This document shows, piece after piece, positions 18,340-26,616 of a DNA stretch of 64,000 nt (the stretch's first letter is position 1; the number at the start of each line of letters is the position of its first letter). The position numbers were made by a program, and so were the translations under genes. The stretch lies in the NCBI RefSeq assembly GCF_001618145.1, contig NZ_LQNF01000025.1, positions 1-64,000 of the forward strand. The letters are read 5' to 3'. Under the pieces are notes generated by a model. The model did no database searches and was not told where the DNA came from. It saw only the letters and a program-made list of their open reading frames with translations. This DNA comes from Oceanobacillus damuensis (GTDB taxonomy: Bacteria > Bacillota > Bacilli > Bacillales > Amphibacillaceae).

Positions 18340-18499
18340 TTACTGATATTCTAACAAACAGTTTAATAATGAATCTAGTTCCTGACTGCAGGTTATTGTC
18401 TCATCTGGGCTTAACCCACTTTTTTTTGCTATTTTTTCTTTTCTTGACTATTAATAACATAATGGCTTCTCTATTTGTATCACCTGGTGTTCTCAACAT
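18340..18499 (-). pseudogene. Spo0E-like aspartyl phosphatase remnant
   Basis: The minus strand frame AKKSGLSPDETITCSQELDS followed by LLNCLLEYQ carries the Spo0E signature SQELD. Upstream of it is a TAG in frame, while an ATG at 18499 starts a different frame (MLRTPGDTNREAIMLLIVKK). A frameshift in the run of A residues has therefore split the gene. Spo0E proteins dephosphorylate Spo0A-P. Confidence 0.7.
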
Positions 18500-18620
18500 C
18501 TTCGCCCCTTTGCTTTCACCTTATATATAAATCACACCTAAGATCTATCGAAAAATGTATTTGGCAAGTAAAAAATGTATGAAATGGCATTTAAAATTGT
18601 ATGCCCCTTGCCAGCCCCGA

Positions 18621-19340
18621 TTATCCATGTAATAAAGATTCTTTGTAACGAAAACTGTCTCCTGTAAAAAGCAGTAAATGAGAATGGTGAATCAATCGAT
18701 CAATGACTGCTTCGGTTAATATCGGATCTCCAAAGACGTGATTCCATTGACCAAACTGTAGATTAGTTGTTATAACTATACTTTTATTCTCATAACACAT
18801 TGAAATAACCTGAAATAACAGCTCTGCGCCTTCTTTATGAAGTGGAATATATCCCAATTCGTCTAATACCAATAGATCGAGTTTTTCAATTTGTTTCATT
18901 AGCTTAGCTAACGATCCTTGCTGGTTCGCTTCAATCAATTTATTCACTAAAGATGCCACGGTATGAAACTTAACACGGCTGCCAAACCTATGTATGGCAT
19001 TTAAGCTGATTAACGTCGCTAAATACGTTTTACCAGTACCAACTCCACCATACAGAATAAGATTCTCATTCTCGGTAATAAAATCTCCGTTAAGGACTGT
19101 CGTTCTGTTGATTCCTTGAGGAATCTGAATGTGCTCCCATTGATAGGCTTGATTACCTGTTTTTGGTAACTGCGCTTGATTAAGTAATAAATTTACTTTT
19201 CGCTCTTCACGATTCTGTATCTCCTTCTCAAATAACTTGAGAAGGTATTCTTGGTTATTGTCTGCTTCAATCTCATGATAGTTTTCTCTTATCCAACTTA
19301 ATTTTAAGCGTTTGGCATATGCTTCTATCTGTTCATTCAC
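18621..19340 (-). CDS. istB: IS21-type ATP-binding helper protein
   Basis: A 239-residue AAA+ ATPase. Walker A GGVGTGKTYLATL is near residue 98, Walker B LLVLDELGYIP near 155, sensor I VITTNLQF near 187. IstB-like proteins form a clamp on DNA and deliver IstA to the target. The start overlaps the istA stop, as is usual in this family. Confidence 0.92.
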   Translation of the reverse strand: MNEQIEAYAKRLKLSWIRENYHEIEADNNQEYLLKLFEKEIQNREERKVNLLLNQAQLPKTGNQAYQWEHIQIPQGINRTTVLNGDFITENENLILYGGVGTGKTYLATLISLNAIHRFGSRVKFHTVASLVNKLIEANQQGSLAKLMKQIEKLDLLVLDELGYIPLHKEGAELLFQVISMCYENKSIVITTNLQFGQWNHVFGDPILTEAVIDRLIHHSHLLLFTGDSFRYKESLLHG

Positions 19341-20874
19341 CTAATGTTCCCTCCTTCTGAAAGAAGGAATCATAATGAGATAGTCCTCTAGTTATCTCCG
19401 GTACCTTAGGTATTGACAAATTTGGTTTAATTGTTGTGTGAGGTGTATTTTGATTAAGCAATGTATAAAAGCAATGTTTAATTTGATCAACACTAGGGTG
19501 CCCATGAGTAGAAGCTGTTTGTAAAGCTTCATTTAATAATGAAAAGTCATCATTCTTTAGGAGCTCTCCTAATAAACGCAAAGCACTTTTTTGTTCTTCC
19601 TCGGTACAATCAATCAAATAGTCAGACCATATGGCTGGAAATTGGTCATATAAGCTTGAATATTTCACGGCTCTCGGACGTTTTGACAATAGATCTAAGT
19701 ATGGCTGCCAAATCATGGATTTTCTTCTAATACCATATAATCGTGAATGCTTTACTATCACTTCGTTATTGTCATTTAAGATAAGTACTGTGTTGTATGT
19801 AATACAAACGCTTACCTTCTGTTTTGCGAATCTTGGAGAAGTAGAGTACTGCTTTTTATCTATTGTCACCATCCCATATTTGTCCGCTTTTACATCTTGA
19901 TAACGGGCACATTCAAACTCTTTTTCTGGAAGTACTAGCCAATTATCTTTATCTTCTTCATAGAGTTTAGCTTGAATAATATCTTTTTCATAATGGGGAC
20001 GATTACGGTCTTCCTCAGCCAATTCCCACAATGTCAAATTAAATTGATTCAAGCCTAAAATTGTGTTCTCAGGTAATAAGAAGTTGTTCCTCACATATTT
20101 AACCATTGCTTCTACATGACCTTTTTCATTGCCTTTACCTGGATTACAGAATTCATACTCAAAACCATAGTGTAAAACAAATCTATCAAATGTGTCGGTT
20201 AAATCCCGTTCTCCTTTTGCACGTATCTTCTTAACAGCTGGTGATAAATTATCAAACCGAATTGTTTTAGGAACACCACCCATATGCTGAAACATTCGCT
20301 GTAAGCCTTCTAGTAAACACTCTGTATTTTCCGAAGGAAACACTTGAAAGTAAAAGCTATTACTGTAAGGGAAGGACATGACCAAATAAGGGAGGTCAAT
20401 TACTTCTGACTGATATTTAAATGGCGCGGTCCCAAAGTCAACTTGGGCGGTACCGGGGAATGATTCAAGCGGTAACGCCGCATCCACCGTAGTTTCTTTT
20501 AATTCTTGTTTACGACGAGATACATAATCACGAACGGTACGGTAAGAACCTGTGAAACTATGAAACTTCTCCAACTGTTGAAACATTCTTTTTGCCGTTC
20601 TATGATATTTTCTTTTCTTTTTAAGATCCTCCTTAATCCACTTATCTAAAATTGGTTTAACGGGATCCATTACCGGTGATTTTCGTTTTTGTTTTTCTTT
20701 TCTTTTAAATTCATCTTGATTGGCATATTTATTAACCGTACGTGGGTCAACACCCATCTTTCTGCCAACGTTGGCATAAGTTTCTCCTTTTTGGTTTACC
20801 TCATGTCTGATATAATCAATCTGAGCCACTGCTAACATCTCCTCATATCCTCCTGTCGAACGTTGTTGGTCCAA
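19333..20874 (-). CDS. istA: IS21-type transposase
   Basis: A 513-residue DDE transposase. The N-terminal HTH (YANVGRKMGVDPRTVNKYAN) is followed by an integrase core with AQVDFGTAPF (first Asp), RFDNLSPAV (second Asp) and PGKGNEKGHVEAMVKYVR (catalytic Glu). A C-terminal beta-barrel follows. The length and order are those of complete IS21 IstA proteins. Confidence 0.93.
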   Translation of the reverse strand: MDQQRSTGGYEEMLAVAQIDYIRHEVNQKGETYANVGRKMGVDPRTVNKYANQDEFKRKEKQKRKSPVMDPVKPILDKWIKEDLKKKRKYHRTAKRMFQQLEKFHSFTGSYRTVRDYVSRRKQELKETTVDAALPLESFPGTAQVDFGTAPFKYQSEVIDLPYLVMSFPYSNSFYFQVFPSENTECLLEGLQRMFQHMGGVPKTIRFDNLSPAVKKIRAKGERDLTDTFDRFVLHYGFEYEFCNPGKGNEKGHVEAMVKYVRNNFLLPENTILGLNQFNLTLWELAEEDRNRPHYEKDIIQAKLYEEDKDNWLVLPEKEFECARYQDVKADKYGMVTIDKKQYSTSPRFAKQKVSVCITYNTVLILNDNNEVIVKHSRLYGIRRKSMIWQPYLDLLSKRPRAVKYSSLYDQFPAIWSDYLIDCTEEEQKSALRLLGELLKNDDFSLLNEALQTASTHGHPSVDQIKHCFYTLLNQNTPHTTIKPNLSIPKVPEITRGLSHYDSFFQKEGTLGE

Positions 20875-20916
20875 CGAGGAGTTTAAAGTTATTTGGAGGA
20901 GTTGGCAAGTGGTTTT

Positions 20917-20957
20917 TTTAATTTATGTACGGCCCTACGGGCCGTACATAAATTAAA
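20917..20957. repeat. 19-bp perfect palindrome upstream of istA
   Basis: TTTAATTTATGTACGGCCC (20917-20935) and its exact complement GGGCCGTACATAAATTAAA (20939-20957) flank a TAC loop. It lies between the IS21 end and istA, 43 bases from the istA start. It can form a very stable hairpin and act as a bidirectional block to transcription entering the transposase gene, or as a binding site. Confidence 0.85.
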
Positions 20958-21061
20958 TGCCAATGCCAATGCCTACATTATTAGTTTGCCATAAACATCG
21001 AAAAAAGCATTCATATAGATATTTTTACCTAAATATATTACATCTGAGGTGAAGATTGTAA

Positions 21062-21178
21062 ATGGAAGCTGTAGAAGAGTTAAATAGGTGTCTCGATGAT
21101 TTGGAAGAAAAATATAATGTCCTTGAACGTGAAATTGAAAAAATGCTGGATCAATTTAAACAGATTCTTTCTTCTTAA
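21062..21178 (+). CDS. 38-residue coiled-coil peptide
   Basis: The frame MEAVEELNRCLDDLEEKYNV continues to IEKMLDQFKQILSS after GAGGTGA. It is a single amphipathic helix. It resembles the 41-residue peptide at 39510 (ELxRCL near the start, spaced Glu residues, a final FK/CK-x-LL). The function is unknown. Confidence 0.5.
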   Translation: MEAVEELNRCLDDLEEKYNVLEREIEKMLDQFKQILSS

Positions 21179-21279
21179 TTAGACTAGGGGATAACCGGCG
21201 GAGATCTCTCATAATGATTGCATATCTATAACTTATGAACTGTAATTAAATCCAATAAACCTAAACTGGAGATATAATC

Positions 21280-21420
21280 ATGATTTCACCCGACGAAATG
21301 GTTATCTTTGTTAAAGAGTTAGAGCTGTTACATAGTGAATACAGTAAATGTATCGATGAAAATATAAGAGAGAAAATTTATGATGATATTCTATTTTTTA
21401 GTGAAATAATAAAAATTTAG
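21280..21420 (+). CDS. 46-residue Spo0E-like small protein
   Basis: The frame MISPDEMVIFVKELELLHSE continues to YDDILFFSEIIKI after GGAG. The S-P-D-E...ELE...EY spacing is reminiscent of Spo0E-like peptides, but the SQELD signature is not intact. A strong hairpin follows the stop. The assignment is tentative. Confidence 0.4.
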   Translation: MISPDEMVIFVKELELLHSEYSKCIDENIREKIYDDILFFSEIIKI

Positions 21421-21453
21421 TCCTATCAAAAAATCAAAAGAAATCCCTCAAAA

Positions 21454-21482
21454 ATAGCTGGGTGAGTAACACCCAGCTATGT
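21454..21482 (+). terminator. hairpin after the 46-residue gene
   Basis: ATAGCTGGGTG and CACCCAGCTAT form an 11-bp stem with an AGTAA loop. The tail is poor in T, so termination may be partial. Confidence 0.6.
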
Positions 21483-21727
21483 CTTGCAGTAATTATTAGG
21501 TTCTAATCCGTTGAGCCAATCTGGAATCATTACCTGACGTCCCATTATTGTTGTTTACCGCAAAGTCTGATTACTGCTTGTCCCTATTACACTTATTCTC
21601 AATTAACATAAATGAAGAAGTTACCACTTGTAATATATAGGATATTATTATAAATTATTATAGTAATTTGTAACAAATTATAATGGTTTATAATAAATAT
21701 AGTAGATTCTTAACAAAGGTTGGTGTC

Positions 21728-23650
21728 TTGATTAATATGATAAAAAATTCATTTTATATCTTTTACTTTATTGCTGTTCTATTCATGTGGATAAAAACAT
21801 ATCTTACTCAATTAACACAGTTTGAATTAGGTGTAGCCAATTCATTACAGAACTTTTTATTATTTCTTAATCCATTAGGATCTGCCCTTCTTTTCTTAGG
21901 GATAGCATTTCTATTCAAAGGGAAAATGAAATACAAAGTTCTTTTTATTACTTACTTCTTATGTTCTTTTCTACTTTATGCAAATGTTCTGTTTTATAGG
22001 TTCTTTAACGACTTTATTACATTGCCAACATTAACTCAAACTCAAAACTTTGGAAATGTCAGTGGAAGTATTATTTCATTATTAAAGCCATATGATCTTC
22101 TAATGTTTTTAGATTTTATAATTCTTATCATGTTGGTACTATTTAGAGTCGTGAAAGTTGACTTGCGTAAATTTAGCTATAAACAATTAGGAATTGTTTT
22201 CTTATTAGGATTATCAATATCTGGAGCAAATTTGGCACTTGCACAAGTAGATAGACCACAGTTATTAACTCGAGGGTTCGACAGAAATTATATTGTTAAA
22301 TATTTAGGGATCTATAATTACACAATATACGATGCTGTGCAAAATACAAAAGCATCGACGAAAAGGGTTTTTGCTGATAGCGATGATATTACAGAAGTCA
22401 GAAACTATACCAATGCAAAATATGCCGAACCAAATCCAAAATATTTTGGTGTTGGTGAAGGAATGAATATTATTTATGTCCATATGGAGTCTATCCAAAA
22501 CTTTCTTATAGATTACGAACTTCACGGTGAAGAAGTAACGCCTTTTCTAAATTCATTAACAAGAGATGAAAATACTTTATATTTCAAAAATTTCTTCCAC
22601 CAAACCGCTCAAGGAAAAACGGCAGATGCTGAATATATGGTCGCAAATTCACTATATGGTTTACCACAGGGTTCGGCTTTTACTACGAAAGGTTTAAACA
22701 CATATCATGCTGCACCAGCTATTTTGTCTGATGTTGGTTATACATCGGCCGTGTTGCATGGGAATACAGGAAGTTTTTGGAATAGGGATGAAATCTATAA
22801 ATCATTGGGGTACGATAAGTTTTATGATTCAAGTTATTACGAAATGGATCCTGATAATCTAGCAGATTATGGATTAATGGATAAACCATTCTTTAAAGAA
22901 TCAATGGGTTATCTAAAAGATTTACCACAACCTTTTTATGCGAATTTTATTACGGTAACGCATCATTATCCATTCACCATGGATCAGGAAGAAGCAACGA
23001 TTGAACCTCATACTACTGGAAACAAAACTGTAGATAATTATTTTCAAACAGCCCGATATGCAGATGAAGCCTTAGAACAATTTTTCTTGGATTTAAAGGA
23101 AAACGACTTATTTGATAACTCTATTATTATTATGTACGGTGACCACTATGGAATATCCAATAACCACAATAATGCAATGGAAGAAGTGATTGGTCAAGAG
23201 GTCACTCCATTTGTAAGTACACAATTACAGAGGACCCCTTTATTTATTCGAGTACCAGGAATGGAAGGAAGTATTATGGAACAATATGTTGGTCAAATTG
23301 ACCTTCTTCCAACACTCTTGCACATTTTGGGAATTGATACAAAGGACTATATTCATTTTGGGACTGATATGCTATCTGAACAGCATGATGAACTCGTACC
23401 TTTCCGTAATGGTGATTATGTGAGTCCAGAATATACAGGGATTGATAATACATTTTATGATTCAAAAACAGGAGAGGAACTTATAAACGAAGAACAAATT
23501 GAAAAAGCAAAAAAGTATCGTCAGCTTGCAGAAGAAGAATTGTTACTTTCTGATAAAGTTGTAAATGGCGATCTACTACGGTTTTATACTCCTGAAAACT
23601 TTACACCTGTCGATCGTACTAAATACAACTATTTAAAAACAACAGAATAA
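21728..23650 (+). CDS. LTA synthase family protein, second paralogue
   Basis: About 640 residues with the same architecture as the gene at 1940-3829: five N-terminal membrane helices, then a sulfatase domain with GKTADAE (Thr298 nucleophile), VHMES metal ligand and MYGDHYGIS. The segment RPQLLTRGFDRNYIVKYLG is almost shared with the paralogue. TTG 21728 follows AAAGGTTGG at good spacing. ATG 21737 is also possible; the far upstream ATG 21683 has no site. A hydrophilic C-terminal tail extends past residue 600. Paralogues of LtaS divide synthase, primase and stress roles in Bacillus. The assignment within the family is open. Confidence 0.88.
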   Translation: MINMIKNSFYIFYFIAVLFMWIKTYLTQLTQFELGVANSLQNFLLFLNPLGSALLFLGIAFLFKGKMKYKVLFITYFLCSFLLYANVLFYRFFNDFITLPTLTQTQNFGNVSGSIISLLKPYDLLMFLDFIILIMLVLFRVVKVDLRKFSYKQLGIVFLLGLSISGANLALAQVDRPQLLTRGFDRNYIVKYLGIYNYTIYDAVQNTKASTKRVFADSDDITEVRNYTNAKYAEPNPKYFGVGEGMNIIYVHMESIQNFLIDYELHGEEVTPFLNSLTRDENTLYFKNFFHQTAQGKTADAEYMVANSLYGLPQGSAFTTKGLNTYHAAPAILSDVGYTSAVLHGNTGSFWNRDEIYKSLGYDKFYDSSYYEMDPDNLADYGLMDKPFFKESMGYLKDLPQPFYANFITVTHHYPFTMDQEEATIEPHTTGNKTVDNYFQTARYADEALEQFFLDLKENDLFDNSIIIMYGDHYGISNNHNNAMEEVIGQEVTPFVSTQLQRTPLFIRVPGMEGSIMEQYVGQIDLLPTLLHILGIDTKDYIHFGTDMLSEQHDELVPFRNGDYVSPEYTGIDNTFYDSKTGEELINEEQIEKAKKYRQLAEEELLLSDKVVNGDLLRFYTPENFTPVDRTKYNYLKTTE

Positions 23651-23773
23651 GATATATAACAAAACAACGTTTAAAGTTATATGGGAATTTATAAAAAAGT
23701 TGGTTCTTGTACATTAGGGGTACTGCCACAAAACGCAGATATTATACGCTAAGACATTTTTTTGAAATAAATA

Positions 23774-23815
23774 AAAATCCTGATTTTTCTACGCTAAGCA
23801 GAAGAATCAGGGTTT
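23774..23815. terminator. bidirectional terminator after the second ltaS-type gene
   Basis: AAAAATCCTGATT and AATCAGGGTTT form a stem with A and T runs on both sides. It serves the synthase gene on plus and the vestigial toxin locus on minus. Confidence 0.65.
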
Positions 23816-24000
23816 AATATTTTCTTGGGTATGCTTTCGGTTTCATAATTTCCAAATAATGTCTTGGGAAATATCCCGGAAGGAAACATGTGCCTTAACC
23901 CCTCATGTGAGCCAGTCTATTGTTAACCTTATCATAACATATCCGAGCATTCGTTCCTATAAAATAGTTGACATTTTTAGATTATTTGGTTAATATCAAT
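23816..24000 (-). pseudogene. vestigial type I toxin locus
   Basis: The minus strand at 23870-24000 carries the same leader as the intact toxin locus at 52140-52270. Shared words are TAGGAACGAATGCTCGGATATG, split here as TAGGAACGAATGCTC and GGATATGTTATGAT, then the TAGACTGGC block and TTCCTTCC. The TATGAT -10 is kept. Downstream only a tiny frame ending MKPKAYPRKY remains where the toxin should be, before the terminator. Confidence 0.5.
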
Positions 24001-24331
24001 ATATAGTTAATTTATTGGGATGCCACTTTTAGTGGAAGTCGTCATATCTTCATTTTTTAGAAGGAGATTCGGCATAAAGGTTTTGTATTGACAGGTCGTT
24101 TACTCTCGTATACCGGAAGCTTTTTTTTGTTCGTAAACGGTAATGTTGAATAGGTGTTTTTTGGCACAAAATTGTTACACAGTATGTGTAATGTAATAAA
24201 AGTTGATTAAATTTAAATGTATAGCCATGGCTATGCTTTTTTTAATGGTTAATAAAAAAGCCGATTGATTCCTGTAAAGGGAATTGATCGGTTTTTTTTA
24301 TTTTATAAAAAACTTTAAAAGGAGGATTTCC
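24001..24331. other. intergenic, hairpins only
   Basis: No gene is seen. The stretch holds TTGACA (about 24096), a CGTTTAC/GTAAACG inverted repeat (about 24105-24146), a TAGCCATGGCTA palindrome followed by a T run (about 24222-24246), and the terminator listed separately. It marks the border between the LtaS gene and the accessory module. Confidence 0.5.
24256..24300 (+). terminator. strong terminator before the accessory module
   Basis: AAAGCCGATTGATTCC and GGGAATTGATCGGTTTTTTTT form a long stem with a T run. It ends about 30 bases before the first gene of the module, and so insulates it or attenuates its leader. Confidence 0.8.
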
Positions 24332-24559
24332 ATGTTAAAGGAGCAAAAGAAGATGTTCATCGCGTATGCTGATGAACAGCGAAAGAATCAGTTTCTGGTC
24401 CGTAAAGGCAGAAGGTATTTTCTTCTGAATAACAGAAAGGAAATGCGGAAATTGAGCCCCAAAGAAGCCTATCAGATTTTCCTGATGATAACGGCCAAGC
24501 AACTAAAATTCAGAGGGATTGGTTCATTTCAAACGATGAAGAAAGGCGGGATTCAATAA
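24332..24559 (+). CDS. accessory-module hypothetical protein (75 aa)
   Basis: A basic 75-residue protein starting MLKEQKKMFIAYADEQRKNQ after AAAGGAGG. It is rich in Lys and Arg, which would suit nucleic acid binding. Its stop overlaps the next ATG by one base (TAATG), so both are co-translated. No family is recognised. Confidence 0.65.
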   Translation: MLKEQKKMFIAYADEQRKNQFLVRKGRRYFLLNNRKEMRKLSPKEAYQIFLMITAKQLKFRGIGSFQTMKKGGIQ

Positions 24560-24933
24560 TGAGCTTAGCAACTCAAGTCCGTACAGAGGCAATCGAAAGT
24601 TTTGATGATGCCATTCAACTGGCCAATGAAATTAATCGGTTGGAAGCTGCATTAAAGCAAATGAAAGAGGAATTGAAAAATTTCGTGAGAGACCATGGAG
24701 AAGTTGATACTGGGGAAGAAACGTGGAACTTTTATGAATCAGTTTCCTGGAGATTCAGTGATATGGAATTAAAAGAGGTGGCTAGAGAGATGGCATTAGA
24801 TGGAATTGATCCTTGGAGCATGTTGAACATTTCTAAAACTAATATCAATAAACTGGGCTGGGAAGAACAAAGACTATCCAAGCTTGGTACAAAAAAAGTG
24901 ACGCAAAGGTTTACGTCACGTAAAAAAAGATAA
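24559..24933 (+). CDS. accessory-module hypothetical protein (124 aa)
   Basis: It has an N-terminal coiled coil (AIQLANEINRLEAALKQMKE) followed by a domain with ETWNFYESVSWRFSDMELKE and a basic C-terminus. It is phage/plasmid-like, similar in shape to small proteins near single-strand annealing or replication genes, but I cannot name a family. It is translationally coupled to the preceding gene. Confidence 0.65.
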   Translation: MSLATQVRTEAIESFDDAIQLANEINRLEAALKQMKEELKNFVRDHGEVDTGEETWNFYESVSWRFSDMELKEVAREMALDGIDPWSMLNISKTNINKLGWEEQRLSKLGTKKVTQRFTSRKKR

Positions 24934-24993
24934 ATAAAACTTAAGTTAATGTTAGTTTACTAAAAATAAAGCCTTCCATCAAGGCAGAATAAT

Positions 24994-25022
24994 CAGATGG
25001 CATGCAAGTCGGGTGCCATCTG
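24994..25022. promoter_or_regulatory. 9-bp hairpin upstream of radC
   Basis: CAGATGGCA and TGCCATCTG flank an 11-base loop, 31 bases before the RadC start. No T run follows, so it is more likely an operator or mRNA structure than a terminator. Confidence 0.5.
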
Positions 25023-25052
25023 GTACTCGTCTTGTGTGGAAAGGAGATATAA

Positions 25053-25703
25053 ATGCGTACCATTGAAAAAGCTAGGGAAGCTATTTCGACATATGATTCC
25101 ATAGGAGACCATGGATTGGTAAGTAACCTGGATATTTTATCAGTTATCTTGGGCCCGTTTGCCAATACAGAGACGGTTCAGCATTTAAGTCAATATCAGT
25201 TGCGTGATCTGTCTGATATGACGGTAGAAGAAATGAAGATAGAAGGGTTAACGCATAATCAGGCTTTAGCTTTACATGCAAGCCTGTTGCTTGGAAAAAG
25301 GTGTCGTGTCCTATTCAGGGAGGAAAAAGGTACGATACGTTCGCCAGAAGATGCAGCAGAATGTGTCATGGAAGAATTACGATACCTGAAACAAGAGCAT
25401 TTTGTTGCAATGTATTTGGATACAAAAAATCAAATCATTCATAAAAAGACTGTATTCATCGGAAGTCTGAATTCAGCGATTGTCACTCCGAGGGAGATTT
25501 TTCGGGAAGCCGTCAAACGTGCTACAGCATCGGTGATCCTATTTCATAATCATCCGAGTGGTTTGCCTGAACCATCAAATGAAGACATTCATGTAACACA
25601 TCGCTTGGTGGAATCGGGAAAAATGCTTGGAATTGAGGTACTTGATCATATCATCATCGGAGATGGAAACTTTGTCAGTTTAAAGGAAAAAGGATGTCTG
25701 TGA
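25053..25703 (+). CDS. RadC-family JAB domain protein
   Basis: A 216-residue protein with an N-terminal helix-hairpin-helix-like region and a C-terminal JAB/MPN metalloprotease fold. The zinc motif is HNHPSGLPEPSNEDI (H-x-H...S-x2-D) with an upstream Glu in REIFREA. AAAGGAG precedes ATG 25053. RadC-like proteins are frequent on plasmids, ICEs and phages next to recombination genes. Their role in repair is disputed. The copy is close to normal length. Confidence 0.88.
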   Translation: MRTIEKAREAISTYDSIGDHGLVSNLDILSVILGPFANTETVQHLSQYQLRDLSDMTVEEMKIEGLTHNQALALHASLLLGKRCRVLFREEKGTIRSPEDAAECVMEELRYLKQEHFVAMYLDTKNQIIHKKTVFIGSLNSAIVTPREIFREAVKRATASVILFHNHPSGLPEPSNEDIHVTHRLVESGKMLGIEVLDHIIIGDGNFVSLKEKGCL

Positions 25704-25977
25704 TGGTAGGTGCCAACCCGAGTATGTACTGTTTATCGAAGAGTATCAGGACCATCAGGCGATCTGGATTCGATTACATGCCAAACAGGAGACGGTGGAA
25801 TGCAAGGGTCCGAGGCATGCATCTGATGCAGAACGCTTTATTGATGGGTTAATCGAAAAATATAAGTTAAATGGAAAAGCCTCTATCGTCAATAACTGTT
25901 TTGATGAGGGGGGAAAACTGGAGATGACCTTAACGGAAACAGTAGAGGGTTATTTGAAATTGGGAAACAAACTATAG
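25703..25977 (+). pseudogene. hypothetical protein, probable frameshift
   Basis: ATG 25703 overlaps the RadC stop, but its frame soon diverges. The conserved-looking frame is EYVLFIEEYQDHQAIWIRLH continuing through ETVECKGPRHASDAERFIDG to a stop at 25977. It has no good start until GTG 25795. One lost or gained base near 25715-25725 would join ATG 25703 to it. Either a sequencing slip, a frameshifted gene of about 90 residues, or a 60-residue product from GTG 25795 is possible. Confidence 0.5.
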
Positions 25978-26056
25978 ATCGTTCAAAGCGCATTCTTAAA
26001 AAGCTGTCATGAATAGCCTTTGGGAATGCTTTTTTATTTAAAAAGGAGTGGTAACG

Positions 26057-26236
26057 ATGGATGAAAAAGTAACATGCGAGTTATGTGATGGTAACGTTCG
26101 ATTGGATGATGCGCTATTCGATGAACAGGCAGAACTCTATTTTTGTGATCTGGGCTGTTTTGAGGAATGGGCGGATGAGAATTTCGATGAGATTGTTAAG
26201 CAATATCGTCAATTACATCTCTACCATGCAGGCTAA
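26057..26236 (+). CDS. small treble-clef-like zinc protein
   Basis: A 59-residue acidic protein with CELCDGNVRLDD and FCDLGCFEEW, four cysteines spaced to bind one zinc. AAAAGGAGTGG lies six bases before ATG 26057, which is chosen over GTG 26048. It lies in the accessory module between RadC and an unknown gene, and the function is unknown. Confidence 0.65.
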   Translation: MDEKVTCELCDGNVRLDDALFDEQAELYFCDLGCFEEWADENFDEIVKQYRQLHLYHAG

Positions 26237-26260
26237 TAAAAGGGAAGGAAGCGAAAAGAA

Positions 26261-26548
26261 ATGATGAAAGGATTTCAACTGTGTGTCACTCCAGGCGTCG
26301 AATCATATCTTCAAAGTAATGTCTTAAATTCAGATAATTTGATGATTTTAGTTCAGAAATCAATTAAACATGGGGATGCAAGCTACTTCTTTGCGTTTAA
26401 GAAGAATCGTCATACGACACTGGTTACGGATGGTGATAATCAGATTCTTGATGAATTATGGATGGTGGTTCCTGAACAAATATGGATTATTGCCGAGGAA
26501 TATGAGACGGAAAGAATCTATATTGTCATTTTGCCAAGAGAGTATTAA
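26261..26548 (+). CDS. accessory-module hypothetical protein (95 aa)
   Basis: A 95-residue protein starting MMKGFQLCVTPGVESYLQSN, mixed alpha/beta, ending YETERIYIVILPREY. AAGGAAG precedes it. It ends at a terminator. No family is recognised. Confidence 0.6.
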   Translation: MMKGFQLCVTPGVESYLQSNVLNSDNLMILVQKSIKHGDASYFFAFKKNRHTTLVTDGDNQILDELWMVVPEQIWIIAEEYETERIYIVILPREY

Positions 26549-26554
26549 TTAAAA

Positions 26555-26587
26555 GAAGGCAGGAATATTTAAGTTCCTGTCTTTTTC
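26555..26587 (+). terminator. terminator inside the accessory module
   Basis: AAGGCAGGAA and TTCCTGTCTTTTT form a stem with a T run seven bases past the preceding stop. Confidence 0.8.
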
Positions 26588-26616
26588 ATCTAAAAAAATG
26601 GAAAGGGTGGATACTC

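Larger units (their letters stand above)
18545..20985 (-). mobile_element. IS21-family insertion sequence
   Basis: The element contains istB and istA overlapping by eight bases. Approximate ends are inferred from similar inverted segments: on the left AATGTATG...ATGGCATTTAAA...TTGTATGCCCC, and on the right, read inverted, AATGTAGG...TTGGCATTTAATTTATG. The word TTGGCAAGT also occurs near each end. Both genes are open, so the element looks active. I could not confirm a target duplication. It separates the Spo0E relic from the two small genes at 21.0-21.4 kb. Confidence 0.8.
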
